Source: Streptomyces sp. MUM 2J (GTDB lineage: Bacteria; Actinomycetota; Actinomycetes; Streptomycetales; Streptomycetaceae). From it: 64,000 nucleotides of DNA. Shown one piece after another: positions 34,666 through 43,984 of this stretch. Numbering within the stretch: the first letter of the stretch is position 1; the number at the start of each line of letters is the position of its first letter. The position numbers were made by a program, and so were the translations under genes. A model generated the notes under the pieces. It did no database searches. It worked only from the letters and a program-made list of their open reading frames with translations, and was not told where the DNA came from. The stretch is taken from contig NZ_JADWYM010000025.1 of NCBI RefSeq assembly GCF_022414535.1, positions 43,226 through 107,225 on the forward strand, written 5' to 3'.

Positions 34666-35187
34666 ATGAACACCCCCCACGTCGTCGTGGTCATGGGCGT
34701 GGCAGGCACCGGCAAGACGACCGTCGGCCCCCTGCTCGCCGCCCGACTCGGCGTTCCCTACGCCGAGGGCGACGACTTCCACCCCGCGGCGAACATCGCC
34801 AGGATGTCGGCCGGCATCCCGCTCACCGACGAGGACAGGTGGCCGTGGCTGGACGCCGTCGGTGCCTGGGCGGAGGGCCGGGCGGGGCTGGGCGGAGTGG
34901 TCAGCTGCTCGGCGCTGAAGCGGTCGTACCGCGACCGGCTGCGGGCCGCCGCTCCCGGTCTGGTGTTCGTGCACCTGACCGGTGACAGGGCACTCATCGC
35001 CGACCGCATGGCGCACCGCCGGGGCCACTTCATGCCCACGGCGCTGCTCGACTCGCAGTTCGCCGCGCTCCAGCCGCTCCAGGCGGACGAGGCGGGTGTC
35101 GACGTCGACGTCGAGGGCGGTCCGGACCAGATCGCCGAGCGGGCCGCGGCCGCGCTGGCCGCACGCTCCGAGGCGACGTCCCGCTAG
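34666..35187 (+). CDS. gntK: Gluconokinase
   Basis: A 173-residue P-loop kinase phosphorylating gluconate to 6-phosphogluconate for the pentose phosphate pathway. The Walker A motif is GVAGTGKTT at residues 10-18. EGDDFHPAANIARMSAGIPL and CSALKRSYRDRLR are typical of GntK. The ATG at 34666 was chosen because the family begins just before the Walker strand. The permease gene follows after about 200 bp. Confidence 0.95.
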   Translation: MNTPHVVVVMGVAGTGKTTVGPLLAARLGVPYAEGDDFHPAANIARMSAGIPLTDEDRWPWLDAVGAWAEGRAGLGGVVSCSALKRSYRDRLRAAAPGLVFVHLTGDRALIADRMAHRRGHFMPTALLDSQFAALQPLQADEAGVDVDVEGGPDQIAERAAAALAARSEATSR

Positions 35188-35389
35188 CGCCTCGACAGGC
35201 ACCAGCACCCTCCAGGGGCCGCCCCCGGCCCCGTCTCCCGCGGGCACCCGTCCGGGCCCGCGCCCTCCCTCCGGGGTCCGGCGGTCCGGACCCCGCTCCT
35301 CCTCGGGGCTCCCTGCCCGGCCCCGGGGCTCTTGGGGTCCCGTGCCGGGCCCCGGACCTGCCCATCCCCGTATCTGCAAGGGAACCCCC

Positions 35390-36787
35390 GTGACCAGACT
35401 CAGCGTCGAGATGCTGGCAGCGGACACCGCCGCACCGATCACCTCCGCCGGTCATGCCCGACTGGGCGTGGCCGTGCTGGCGGGCATCGCCGTCATCGTC
35501 CTGCTCATCACCCGGTTCAAGCTCCACGCGTTCCTGTCGCTCACCCTCGGGTCGCTCGCGCTCGGCGCGATCGCCGGGGCCCCGCTGGACAAGGTCATCG
35601 CCGGCTTCACCGGCGGACTGGGCGCCACGGTCGCCGGTGTGGGCGTGCTCATCGCCCTCGGCGCGATCCTCGGCAGGATGCTGGCCGACTCCGGCGGCGC
35701 CGACCAGGTCGTCGACACGATCCTCGCCAGGGCGGGCGGGCGGAGGATGCCGTGGGCCGTGGTGCTCATCGCCGCGGTGATCGGCCTGCCGCTCTTCTTC
35801 GAGGTCGGTGTCGTGCTGCTGATCCCGGTCGTGCTGATGGTCGCCCAGCGCGGCCACTACCCCCTGATGCGGATCGGCATTCCGGCGCTCGCGGGCCTGT
35901 CCGTGATGCACGGCCTGGTGCCGCCGCACCCCGGCCCGCTGGTCGCGATCGACGCGATCAGAGCCGACCTCGGTGTCACGCTGGCGCTCGGCGTGCTCGT
36001 CGCCATACCCACCGTGATCGTCGCCGGTCCGCTGTTCTCGCGGTACGCGGCCCGCTGGGTGGACGTTCCGGCGCCGGAGCGCATGATCCCGCAGCGCGCG
36101 TCCGATGACCTCCGCACCCGCCCCGGCTTCGTCCCGACGCTGGTGACCGTCCTGCTCCCGGTCGTCCTGATGCTGTCCAAGGCCCTGGTCGACATCGTGG
36201 TCGACGATCCGGCCCACCACGTCCAGCGGGTGTTCGACGTCGTCGGCTCCCCGCTGATCGCACTGCTCGCCGCCGTGCTCCTGGGCATCTTCACGCTGCT
36301 GCGGCCCGCGGGCTTCGGCAAGGAGCGCCTCACGCCGCTCGTGGAGAAGGGGATCGCCCCCATCGCCGGCATCCTGCTGATCGTCGGCGCCGGAGGCGGT
36401 TTCAAGCAGACCCTGATCGACACCGGTGTCGGCCGGATGATCCTCGACGTCTCCCGGGACTGGAACATCCCTGCGCTGCTGCTGGGCTGGCTGATCGCGG
36501 TGGCGATCCGGCTGGCGACCGGTTCGGCGACCGTCGCGACCGTCTCCGCGTCCGGTCTGGTCGCCCCGCTCGCGGCCGGCATGACGACCACCCACACGGC
36601 CCTGCTCGTCCTGGCCGTCGGTGCGGGCTCGCTGTTCTTCAGTCATGTCAACGACGCCGGGTTCTGGCTGGTCAAGGAGTACTTCGGCCTGAACGTCGGG
36701 CAGACGGTGAAGACCTGGTCCGTGATGGAGACGATCATCTCGGTCGTCGCGGGCGGTCTGGTCCTGCTGCTCTCCCTGGCGCTCTAG
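35390..36787 (+). CDS. gntP: Gluconate permease, GntP family
   Basis: A 465-residue multi-spanning membrane transporter for gluconate-proton symport. It shows about 12 or more hydrophobic segments and family-typical GLPLFFEVGVVLLIPV, HGLVPPHPGPL and FFSHVNDAGFWLVKEYF. The GTG at 35390 has CAAGGGA upstream; a longer open frame overlaps gntK and is rejected. The 202-bp gap before it is GC-rich with small hairpins but no gene. It is co-directional with gntK. Confidence 0.94.
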   Translation: MTRLSVEMLAADTAAPITSAGHARLGVAVLAGIAVIVLLITRFKLHAFLSLTLGSLALGAIAGAPLDKVIAGFTGGLGATVAGVGVLIALGAILGRMLADSGGADQVVDTILARAGGRRMPWAVVLIAAVIGLPLFFEVGVVLLIPVVLMVAQRGHYPLMRIGIPALAGLSVMHGLVPPHPGPLVAIDAIRADLGVTLALGVLVAIPTVIVAGPLFSRYAARWVDVPAPERMIPQRASDDLRTRPGFVPTLVTVLLPVVLMLSKALVDIVVDDPAHHVQRVFDVVGSPLIALLAAVLLGIFTLLRPAGFGKERLTPLVEKGIAPIAGILLIVGAGGGFKQTLIDTGVGRMILDVSRDWNIPALLLGWLIAVAIRLATGSATVATVSASGLVAPLAAGMTTTHTALLVLAVGAGSLFFSHVNDAGFWLVKEYFGLNVGQTVKTWSVMETIISVVAGGLVLLLSLAL

Positions 36788-36856
36788 TCGCAGTGTCCCG
36801 ACCGCAGGGTGCACGCCGGCCCGCGGCCCTCTCCCCCGAGGGCGCGGCGCCTGGGG

Positions 36857-36895
36857 CGGGGGGCGGCCATCACCTGCGGTGGTTCCCGCCCCCCG
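36857..36895. terminator. Hairpin between convergent gntP and cytochrome b genes
   Basis: Ten-bp perfect arms (36857-36866 and 36886-36895) with a 19-nt loop. Confidence 0.6.
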
Positions 36896-36925
36896 TGTCC
36901 GCGGCCGGGGGGAACAGCGGCGCCG

Positions 36926-37552
36926 TCAGGGGCGCCACAGGGGGTGCTCCCGTTCGGCCCACTCCCGGTCGACCGCGCCGGTACGCAGGCCGCGGCGGGC
37001 CTCTGGGTCGGCGAGGGCCATGCCGATGTGCCCGGCCAGGACGACGCCGATGGTGAGGGCGAGCCAGTCGTGGACGAAGGTCGCGCTGGTCCGCCACATC
37101 AGCGGGGTCAGATGGGTGAACCACATCAGCAGTCCGGTGCCGAGCATCACCAGTGAGGCGCCGGCGATCCAGGCGGCGTAGACCTTCTGCCCGGCGTTGA
37201 ACTTGTCCGCGGGCCGCGATGCGGGCCGCCGGTCGCGGCGCAGCGCCGCGCGCAGCCAGCGCCGGTCGTGCGGACCGAAGCGGTTGAGGCTCCCGAGGTC
37301 GGCGCGGAACGCCCGGGAGGCGAGACCGGCCAGGACGGGTACGGGCAGGGCGATCCCGGCCCACTCGTGGATACGGACGACCAGTTCACGGCGCCCGACG
37401 AGTTCGGCGAGCTGCGGCAGGTACAGGCAGGCCGCCGTCACCACGCAGGTGCCCATCAGGACGGCCGTCGTGCGGTGGATCCAGCGCTCGGCGCGGCTGA
37501 AGCGGGGCAGGCGCACGGCCTTCGGGGTGGGGGCGTCAGCTCGTAGGCTCAT
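36926..37552 (-). CDS. Cytochrome b/b6-domain membrane protein
   Basis: A 208-residue four-helix membrane protein like di-haem cytochrome b subunits of formate dehydrogenase/hydrogenase. Candidate haem-ligand His residues are in RAERWIHRTT, VRIHEWAG, WFTHLTP and VHDWLALTIGVVLAGHIG. It overlaps the upstream molybdoenzyme gene by 17 nt, so the two are probably made together and the cytochrome likely carries electrons for that enzyme. Confidence 0.85.
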   Translation of the reverse strand: MSLRADAPTPKAVRLPRFSRAERWIHRTTAVLMGTCVVTAACLYLPQLAELVGRRELVVRIHEWAGIALPVPVLAGLASRAFRADLGSLNRFGPHDRRWLRAALRRDRRPASRPADKFNAGQKVYAAWIAGASLVMLGTGLLMWFTHLTPLMWRTSATFVHDWLALTIGVVLAGHIGMALADPEARRGLRTGAVDREWAEREHPLWRP

Positions 37553-38282
37553 CGTCGCGTCCGTTCGAGCGGCCCACCCAGGCGTCGACGTCGTATCCGC
37601 GCTTCTCCCAGTAGCCGGGCCGCACCTCGTCGGTGACGGTGATGCCGGAGAGCCACTTGGCCGACTTGTAGAAGTACATGGGGGCGACATAGAGGCGGAC
37701 GGGGCCGCCGTGGCTGTGGCCCAGGTCCTTGTCCTGCATGCGCAACGCGACCAGGACGTCGGCGCGGCGGGCCTGGTCGAGGGTGAGGCTCTCGGTGTAG
37801 GCGCCGTCGAAGCAGGTGAAGCGGACGGCTCTGCCCTGCGCCCGGACGCCCGCCGCGTCGAGCAGGTCGGAGAGGCGGACCCCTTCGAAGGGAGTGCCGG
37901 GCACCCGCCATCCGGTGACGCACTGGACGTCCTTGACCAGCCGGGTCTGGGGCAGTCTGCGCAGGTCGGCCAGGGTGTAGGTGGTCGGGCGGTGTACGAG
38001 CCCGCCGACCGTGAGGCGGTAGTCCCCGGCGCTCTTGTGCGGCACGGACGAGGTGACCGAGTAGTAGCGGAATCCGCCGCCGTTGGGCAGCAGGCCGGTC
38101 AGGCCGGTGGGATCCTTGTCGGCGGCGTTGCCGAGGAAGGCCTCCAGCCCGCGTTGCAGGGTGGGGGCGGTGAGCACGCCCAGGGCGCCCAGGCCCAGAG
38201 TGCCGAGGAGGATGCGGCGGCCGATCGGCTTGCCCGGCACAGGCGGCTCGTCCGGGCGTTCCGCTGGTTGTTCGGGGTTCAC
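37536..38282 (-). CDS. Molybdopterin-dependent oxidoreductase (sulfite oxidase/YedY-like), membrane-anchored
   Basis: A 248-residue protein with the SUOX-type molybdopterin fold. The Mo-ligand Cys is in VQCVTGW (about residue 120), with downstream HSHGGPVRLYVAPMYFYKSAKW. The N-terminus has GRRILLGTLGLGALGVL, a twin-arginine-like signal or anchor, which fits export of the folded cofactor-loaded enzyme. Substrate unknown. The start is GTG; the ribosome binding site is weak. It pairs with the cytochrome b gene downstream. Confidence 0.88.
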   Translation of the reverse strand: MNPEQPAERPDEPPVPGKPIGRRILLGTLGLGALGVLTAPTLQRGLEAFLGNAADKDPTGLTGLLPNGGGFRYYSVTSSVPHKSAGDYRLTVGGLVHRPTTYTLADLRRLPQTRLVKDVQCVTGWRVPGTPFEGVRLSDLLDAAGVRAQGRAVRFTCFDGAYTESLTLDQARRADVLVALRMQDKDLGHSHGGPVRLYVAPMYFYKSAKWLSGITVTDEVRPGYWEKRGYDVDAWVGRSNGRDDEPTS

Positions 38283-38532
38283 CCTGCCATTCGAGCACCA
38301 GCGGCCCCTGCCGGAGAAGGGTCTCCGGCAGCTCGTCAGGGTTCCGTAACCACTTCGCGCCCCTTCGCGTGCACGGGCCGGGGCGGGCCCGGGGCGGGAA
38401 GCGGGCGCGGGCGCACGGGATCGGGACGGGCCCGCGTGGGAGTCGGGGTCTGCTCAGGGGCCCGGCGCGGCCCCGCCCCGGACGCGGGCCCGCACGGGGA
38501 GCACGGAGCCGCGCCGGGGCGTGCACCGGCAG

Positions 38533-38556
38533 GAGACCGGGGACGGGCCCGGTCTC
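38533..38556 (-). terminator. Terminator of the APC permease gene
   Basis: Nine-bp perfect arms (38533-38541 and 38548-38556) with a 6-nt loop, overlapping the stop codon. The remaining gap to 38283 is very GC-rich with no gene. Confidence 0.55.
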
Positions 38557-40087
38557 AGGAGGAGGCCTCACGCTCCAGCCGGAAGGCCTCGTTGCCGAGT
38601 CCGATCCGGGCGTGCGCCTCGGGGTTGCGGGAGCGCAGCAGCAGGCCGAGGACGAGCCCGGCCACGAGCGCGGCGCCGACGACGGCGGGCAGGAGCCAGC
38701 TGAGGGCGGAGCCTGGCCCCGCCCCGACCAGGACGTCGAAGTCCTTGACCGTGAAGCCGGCGAGCACCAGCAGAGCGAGGCCGGCGAGCGCGGAGGTCAC
38801 CAGGCGCCAGGCCTGGGCTCCGGCCGCGCCGCGCCGGGCGAAGAAGACGATCACGGACAGGGAGGCTGCGGCCATCAGCAGGGTCACGCCGAGGGCACCG
38901 AGGTTGCCGCACCAGGTGAACAGGTGCAGCACGGGGGCCGTCGGGTCGCCCGCCGGGCCGTTGTCGGCGACCGCGAAGGCGGTCACGACGATCGCCGCCA
39001 CGACCGTCTGGAGCAGGGAGCCGATGCCCGGGGCGCCGCTGGTGCCGTTGGTGCGGCCGAAGGCGCGGGGCAGCAGCCCCTCACGGCCCATGGCGAACGC
39101 GTACCGGGCGACGACGTTGTGGAAACTGAGCGTGGCGGCGAACATGCCGGTCACGAAGAGCACGTGCAGGACGTCGGTGAAGGTGGCGCCGAGCCGGGAC
39201 GAGGTCAGCGTGAACAGCAGGCCGGCGCTCTCCTGCTGCGCGGTGCCCACGATCGCGGAGGGCCCGGTGGCGACGGTGAGCGCCCAGGAACTCAGCGCGA
39301 AGAACACCGCGACGGAGCCGACGGCGAGGAACATCACGCGTGGCACCAGCACGTGCGGCCTGCTGGTCTCCTCGGCGTAGACCGGGGCCTGCTCGAAGCC
39401 GGTGAAGGCGGCGATGCAGAAGCACAGGGCGGTCGAGACACCGGCGCCGGCGAGGGTGTCGGGGTTGAAGGCGTGCAGGGAGAGGCCCTCCGCACCGGGG
39501 TCGGTCAGCGCCGCGAAGTCGAAGACGACCACGAGGGCGACCTCGATGACCAGCAGCACGCCGAGCACCCGCGCGTTGACGTCGATCTTCAGCCAGCCGA
39601 GCGCGCCGACCACGGCGACGGCCGCGAGCGCCGGGATCCACCAGGCGATCTCCAGGTCGGCGTAGGTGGCGAACAGTCCGGAGACCTCGAAGCCGAAGAT
39701 GCCGTAGATGCCGACCTGGAGCGAGCTGTAGGCGACGAGGGCCACGAGCGCCGCACCCGCACCGGCCGTGCCGCCCAGCCCGCGGGCGATGTAGGCGTAG
39801 AAGGCACCCGCGTTGTGGACGTGGCGGCTCATCTCGGCGTACCCGACGCTGAACAGGACGAGGACGGCGCCGAGGGCGACGAAGAGGAGCGGCTGGCCGA
39901 CGATGCCCATCACCGCGAATGTAGTGGGCATGACACCCGCGACCACCATCAGCGGGGCGGTCGCGGCGAGGACGGAGAGCAGCAGCCCTCCGGTGCCGAG
40001 GCGGTCGGCGCGCAGGGCGCGCTCCCGGCCGAGGTAGGTGCTGATGTCGGCGGCGGGGCGGCCCGGGCTCGAACGGCCGATCGTCAT
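38555..40087 (-). CDS. APC-superfamily amino acid/amine permease
   Basis: A 510-residue integral membrane protein with about 12-14 transmembrane segments. Family features include TM1 (SVLAATAPLMVVAGVMP), GGTAGAGAALVALVAYSS, and AFTGFEQAPVYAEETSRPH, the conserved TM6 E-E-x-x-R/N-P loop. Substrate cannot be assigned. The ATG has GAAGGAC upstream. It appears monocistronic. Confidence 0.9.
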   Translation of the reverse strand: MTIGRSSPGRPAADISTYLGRERALRADRLGTGGLLLSVLAATAPLMVVAGVMPTTFAVMGIVGQPLLFVALGAVLVLFSVGYAEMSRHVHNAGAFYAYIARGLGGTAGAGAALVALVAYSSLQVGIYGIFGFEVSGLFATYADLEIAWWIPALAAVAVVGALGWLKIDVNARVLGVLLVIEVALVVVFDFAALTDPGAEGLSLHAFNPDTLAGAGVSTALCFCIAAFTGFEQAPVYAEETSRPHVLVPRVMFLAVGSVAVFFALSSWALTVATGPSAIVGTAQQESAGLLFTLTSSRLGATFTDVLHVLFVTGMFAATLSFHNVVARYAFAMGREGLLPRAFGRTNGTSGAPGIGSLLQTVVAAIVVTAFAVADNGPAGDPTAPVLHLFTWCGNLGALGVTLLMAAASLSVIVFFARRGAAGAQAWRLVTSALAGLALLVLAGFTVKDFDVLVGAGPGSALSWLLPAVVGAALVAGLVLGLLLRSRNPEAHARIGLGNEAFRLEREASS

Positions 40088-40089
40088 CG

Positions 40090-40296
40090 GGAGGTCCTTC
40101 TCTCGTCACTCGGTGAGCGGTCTGTCGGAAGCGGCCGGTGGCGGCGGCCGGTGGCACGCGGGCGGTCGGGGGGGGCGCGGCCGGCGGCGGTCTGCCGATC
40201 GGTCGCAGGGGGGTCGCAGGGGGGTCGGACGTGGGCGGTCGGGGGTCGCGGGCAGGACGTCGGCCGAGGGCTTCGGGCGGAGGGCGGTGGCCGGAC
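40090..40296. other. Intergenic region with short G-rich direct repeats
   Basis: About 200 bp upstream of the permease gene. It contains consecutive GGTCGCAGGGG-like units at about 40199-40230 and repeated GGTCGG motifs. No gene is seen. Confidence 0.45.
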
Positions 40297-41253
40297 TCAC
40301 CGCGTGCCGAGCGCGCGGTCGCGGGCGGCGCGGAAGGCGGCGAGCGGGTCCCGGTCCGGATAGGACCAGGGCTCGGCGGTGGCATGGTCGCCAATGCGGT
40401 GGAAGAGGGCTGCGGCCTCGGCTCCCCGGCCCTCGCAGACCTTGGCGTGGGCCAGGAAGTTGAGGTCGACGAGACGTCGCGGGTGGCCCTCGTGCTCCCA
40501 CTCGAGCCACCAGTCGAAGGCGGCCTTGAGCACCTGCCGGGCGCGGCGCCCGGTCCAGTGCCCGGATGCCACGGGATCGCCGGGCTCGAACCCGGCGGCG
40601 GCCAGGACACGGTAGCGCTCGGCGTGCGCCACGACCGGCAGGACGGCGAGCGGGGAGTCGGCGGGTGCCTGTTCCGCGGCCCAGGCGGCGAAGTCGTAGA
40701 CCTCGTGCAGCGGGTCGGGGCCGGCGTCGGCGCGCCGCTCGGCGAGCCGGGCGACCATCAGATGGTGGGCGTGATGGTGGTCGGTGTGGCGGGCGCGGAC
40801 CTGCTCGAAGGCGCGCACGAACCCCGCGTCGTCACCCGTCCAGCGCTCCAGCATCAGCAGGCCGAGCCAGGGAGTGGGGGCACCGGGGACGAGGGCGGCC
40901 GCGGCACGGCAGGCCTCGCGAGCACGGGTGGGCTTCTCCCTGCCGCGCAGGCACTGCCGGACCAGGGCCACGGCCAGCAGCGCGGTGGCGTCGGCGGAGT
41001 CGGGCTCGGCGAGCAGCCAGTCCCGGGCCCAGGCCGCGCAGTACGGCTCTCCGGCAAGGACCGCGATGCGGTGGTCCCGGCGGTCCCAGTCATCGCCGGT
41101 ACGGGCGAGCAGCGCGCGGACGGCCTGCCAGCGCCCCTGGGACAGCGCGGCGCGGGCGGCGCCGAGTTCGATGTCGTCGAGGGCGGCGTCGAAGGCCTGG
41201 GCCGGACGCCTGCGGACGCGGCCGAGCGGAGGCGGAGGCGGGGGTGGGGACAC
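40297..41253 (-). CDS. Conserved hypothetical protein, helical-repeat type
   Basis: A 318-residue soluble, helix-rich protein of unknown function, with Ala- and Trp-rich segments (AALSQGRWQAVRALLARTGDDW; TPWLGLLMLERWTGDDAGFVRAF) that look like tetratricopeptide-style repeats. No catalytic motif is recognised. The start is GTG at 41253, preceded by GAGGTAG. Its gene is divergent from the DMT transporter. Confidence 0.7.
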   Translation of the reverse strand: MSPPPPPPPLGRVRRRPAQAFDAALDDIELGAARAALSQGRWQAVRALLARTGDDWDRRDHRIAVLAGEPYCAAWARDWLLAEPDSADATALLAVALVRQCLRGREKPTRAREACRAAAALVPGAPTPWLGLLMLERWTGDDAGFVRAFEQVRARHTDHHHAHHLMVARLAERRADAGPDPLHEVYDFAAWAAEQAPADSPLAVLPVVAHAERYRVLAAAGFEPGDPVASGHWTGRRARQVLKAAFDWWLEWEHEGHPRRLVDLNFLAHAKVCEGRGAEAAALFHRIGDHATAEPWSYPDRDPLAAFRAARDRALGTR

Positions 41254-41736
41254 CGCGGGACTACCTCGTGTTCCTCATGTTCCTCGTTCGGCCACGGGCG
41301 TCGGTGCCGCCCGTGGCGCTCCTGTCACCCGAAGACGCCGGTGGTCGCCTGGGGGCGTTGCTGCCGTTGCTGCTCGTCCTGCCCGTGCGGACATCGGCCC
41401 GCTGTCAGTCGATCACTCACAGCAAACCCGCAGCCAACACTTGACGTCAAGGGCCGACGACTCATATCGAGGATCAACTGCCCTTCAAATGGCGGGAATT
41501 GATCGGTGCCACGTCATGCCGCGCACCTGCGGCCCGGGCTCCGGGCGCCACCGATGTGACGTACGCCATAGCAAAGCCGGGCCCGGCACCCGACCATGGC
41601 GGGACTCAGCCGCCCGTTTCCGGGTCCTCCCCGGAGACGGTTCTCTCCGGGCACTCCCCAGGGCCCCGCCGGCTCTGGGACGCTACAGTCGGCCCTTGAC
41701 GACCCGTGGCCCGGCCGGACGATCGAGGTACGCAGC
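41254..41736. promoter_or_regulatory. 483-bp divergent promoter region
   Basis: Its centre is notably AT-richer than its surroundings. CTTGACGTCAAG (41440-41451) is a perfect 12-bp palindrome. The TTGACG inside it could be a -35 element, with ATATCG-like sequence 17 nt downstream. Otherwise no gene or RNA is recognised. Confidence 0.4.
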
Positions 41737-42630
41737 GTGTCGGTTCTCATCCTTGTTCTCGCCGTGAGCGCGGCGTGCTGCCTGGGCTTCGGGTTCGTCC
41801 TCCAGCAGAGCGCCGCGCAGCGGGCACCGCTCGGCGACTTCCTCTCCCCCCGCCTCCTGCTGGACCTGATGAAGGTGCCGAGCTGGCTGGGTGGCATCGG
41901 GCTGATGGCCCTCGGCATGGCGCTGGGTGCGGTCGCACTCGGCCAGGGCGAGATCTCGCTGGTGGAGCCGCTCCTGGCGACGAACCTGCTGTTCGCCATG
42001 GCCCTGTCGCGTCAGCGCAGCCGACAGCCACTGGGCCGGCAGGGCTGGTCCGGGCTGGCCCTGCTCGCGGGCGGGGTGACCGCGTTCATCGTGGCGGGCC
42101 GGCCGCGCGGCGGCACCGCGGTTCCGGACCCCCTGCGGCACTGGCTGATCATCGGCACGATGATCGGGCTCGCACTGGTGCTGACCACTTGCGCCAAGCG
42201 CTCCCGACTGAGCATCGGCCCGATGCTGCTGGCCGTGGCCGCGGGTCTGCTGTACGGGGTGCAGGACGCGCTCACCCGGATCAGCGGCCAGCGCTTCTCC
42301 GAGGGCGGCCTGCCGGAGCTGCTGACCGGCTGGCAGCCGTACGCCGTGCTGGCACTGGGGGTCACCGGGCTGGTCCTGGTGCAGAGCGCCTTCGAGACCG
42401 CCTCCCTGCGCATGTCCCTGCCCGCGCTGACCGCCGCCCAGCCCCTGGCCGGCATCGCCTGCGGCGTGGGCTTCCTCGGCGACCGCCTGCGCACCGACAC
42501 GGGCGCCCTGACCTGGGAGGCGGTCGGCCTCGCGGCGATCGTGACCGGCATCGTCCTGCTGGGGCTGCACCCGGCGATGCCCTCCGGCTCCGCGAAACCC
42601 GAGCGGGTCCGCGCCCTCCAACCGAGCTGA
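41737..42630 (+). CDS. DMT-superfamily (EamA-like) transporter
   Basis: A 297-residue membrane protein with about 9-10 hydrophobic helices arranged as two EamA-like halves (first half ends QGEISLVEPLLATNLLFAMALS; second half has LPALTAAQPLAGIACGVGFLGD). It is probably a metabolite exporter; substrate unknown. The GTG at 41737 has GAGGTA upstream. The Nudix gene follows after 32 nt on the same strand. Confidence 0.85.
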   Translation: MSVLILVLAVSAACCLGFGFVLQQSAAQRAPLGDFLSPRLLLDLMKVPSWLGGIGLMALGMALGAVALGQGEISLVEPLLATNLLFAMALSRQRSRQPLGRQGWSGLALLAGGVTAFIVAGRPRGGTAVPDPLRHWLIIGTMIGLALVLTTCAKRSRLSIGPMLLAVAAGLLYGVQDALTRISGQRFSEGGLPELLTGWQPYAVLALGVTGLVLVQSAFETASLRMSLPALTAAQPLAGIACGVGFLGDRLRTDTGALTWEAVGLAAIVTGIVLLGLHPAMPSGSAKPERVRALQPS

Positions 42631-42662
42631 GCCGGCACGGGCGGGCTGCTTGGATGGGGCCC

Positions 42663-43196
42663 ATGAGCGCTGCCGACGAGATCCTCGACATCGTCGACGA
42701 CCAGGACCGGGTCGTCGGCCAGTGGCCGCGGGGCGAGGCGTACGCCAGAGGCCTGCGCCACCGCTGCGTCTTCATCCAGGCCCGCGACGGGGCGGGGCGC
42801 ATCTTCGTACACCGCCGCACCCCGACCAAGCTGGTCTTCCCCTCCCTGTACGACATGTTCGTCGGCGGAGTCGTCGGCGCGGGCGAGGCCTACGACGACG
42901 CGGCCCTGCGCGAGGCCGAGGAGGAACTGGGGGTGAGCGGGCTGCCCCGGCCGCGGTTCCTCTTCAAGTTCCTGTACGACGACGGCGCCGGGCACAGCTG
43001 GTGGTCGGCGGTGTACGAGGTCCGCTGCGACCTCGCGGTCAGCCCCCAGGCCGAGGAGGTCGCCTGGCACGGCTTCCTGCCCGCGGAGGACGTCGAACGG
43101 CTCCTCCCGGAGTGGACCTGGGTACCGGACGGGCTGGCGGCGTACGAACGGCTGAGGGACTTCCGGGCCGAGGGCCGCGAGGGGGCCGCCGGGTAA
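42663..43196 (+). CDS. Nudix hydrolase, Idi-like
   Basis: A 177-residue Nudix protein. The Nudix box is GGVVGAGEAYDDAALREAEE followed by ELGV at about residues 61-84. The flanking fold (VVGQWPRGEAYARGLRHRCVF; FLFKFLYDDGAGHSWWSAVYE) resembles YfcD/isopentenyl-diphosphate isomerase-like Nudix enzymes. Substrate unknown. It sits 9 nt before a DUF202 pair. Confidence 0.9.
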   Translation: MSAADEILDIVDDQDRVVGQWPRGEAYARGLRHRCVFIQARDGAGRIFVHRRTPTKLVFPSLYDMFVGGVVGAGEAYDDAALREAEEELGVSGLPRPRFLFKFLYDDGAGHSWWSAVYEVRCDLAVSPQAEEVAWHGFLPAEDVERLLPEWTWVPDGLAAYERLRDFRAEGREGAAG

Positions 43197-43205
43197 GGTC
43201 CTCAC

Positions 43206-43598
43206 GTGATCCCATTCGTCCGCAATGTCCGACTGTGGTTCGCGCCTCAGCGGATCCGCGAGGAGGGCGCCACGCCCGACTACCGGTTCTCACTGGCGAA
43301 CGAGCGCACCTTTCTCGCGTGGCTGCGCACCGCACTGGCACTGATCGGCGGCGGATTCGCGGTAGACCAGTTCCTGCCCGACCTTCGATGGGCCTGGCGG
43401 GCCGGACTCGCCCTCGCCCTGCTCGCGTCCGGCGTGCTGTGCGCGCTGCGCGCGGTGAACCACTGGGTGCGCGCCGAGCAGGCGATGCGGCGCGGGGAGG
43501 ATCTGCCGCTGTCCCGTTTCCCGGCCGTGCTGAGCCTCGCCGTCGCCGTGGTCGCCATCGCGATGGTGATCGTCGTGATCGCGGGATGGGAGGGGTGA
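43206..43598 (+). CDS. DUF202/YidH-family membrane protein
   Basis: A 130-residue protein with a conserved cytosolic start (SLANERTFLAWLRTALALIGGG) and three transmembrane helices. Function unknown. The GTG start lies 9 nt after the Nudix stop. The end overlaps the next DUF202 gene by 4 bp (GTGA), so the pair is translationally coupled. Confidence 0.88.
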   Translation: MIPFVRNVRLWFAPQRIREEGATPDYRFSLANERTFLAWLRTALALIGGGFAVDQFLPDLRWAWRAGLALALLASGVLCALRAVNHWVRAEQAMRRGEDLPLSRFPAVLSLAVAVVAIAMVIVVIAGWEG

Positions 43599-43903
43599 GC
43601 GAGCGGGATCCGGGACTCCAGCCGGAACGGACGCGGCTGGCCTGGCGCCGTACGACGCTGGCCGCCACGGTGGTCACCGTGCTCGCCGCCCGCAGCGCCC
43701 TGCACGACGGCGCGTCGGCTCCCGGGCTCGCGGTGTGCGCCGCCGGCTCGCTGCTCTGGCTGGGCTTCCTGGTCGTCGCCCACCACCGCATCCGGGCCCT
43801 CGCCGTCACCGGCCGCCCGCCGGCCCTGGCGCCCCGGCACGCGACGGCAGCGGTGCTGTGCACGGTCGCGCTGGCGCTGTGCGCGACGCTCCTGGTGCTC
43901 TGA
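43595..43903 (+). CDS. Second DUF202-family membrane protein
   Basis: A 102-residue protein with the family motif LQPERTRLAWRRTTLAA at its start and three predicted membrane helices. It is a shorter paralogue of the upstream protein; the two could form a hetero-oligomer. The GTG at 43595 overlaps the preceding stop. Confidence 0.85.
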   Translation: MSERDPGLQPERTRLAWRRTTLAATVVTVLAARSALHDGASAPGLAVCAAGSLLWLGFLVVAHHRIRALAVTGRPPALAPRHATAAVLCTVALALCATLLVL

Positions 43904-43984
43904 ACCGGGGCCGGGCCGCACGGGCCTGGCCCGGCCTCCACGCCCTTGGGGCGCCCCGGGGCCCGCAAAAGCCTCCCGAGGGGG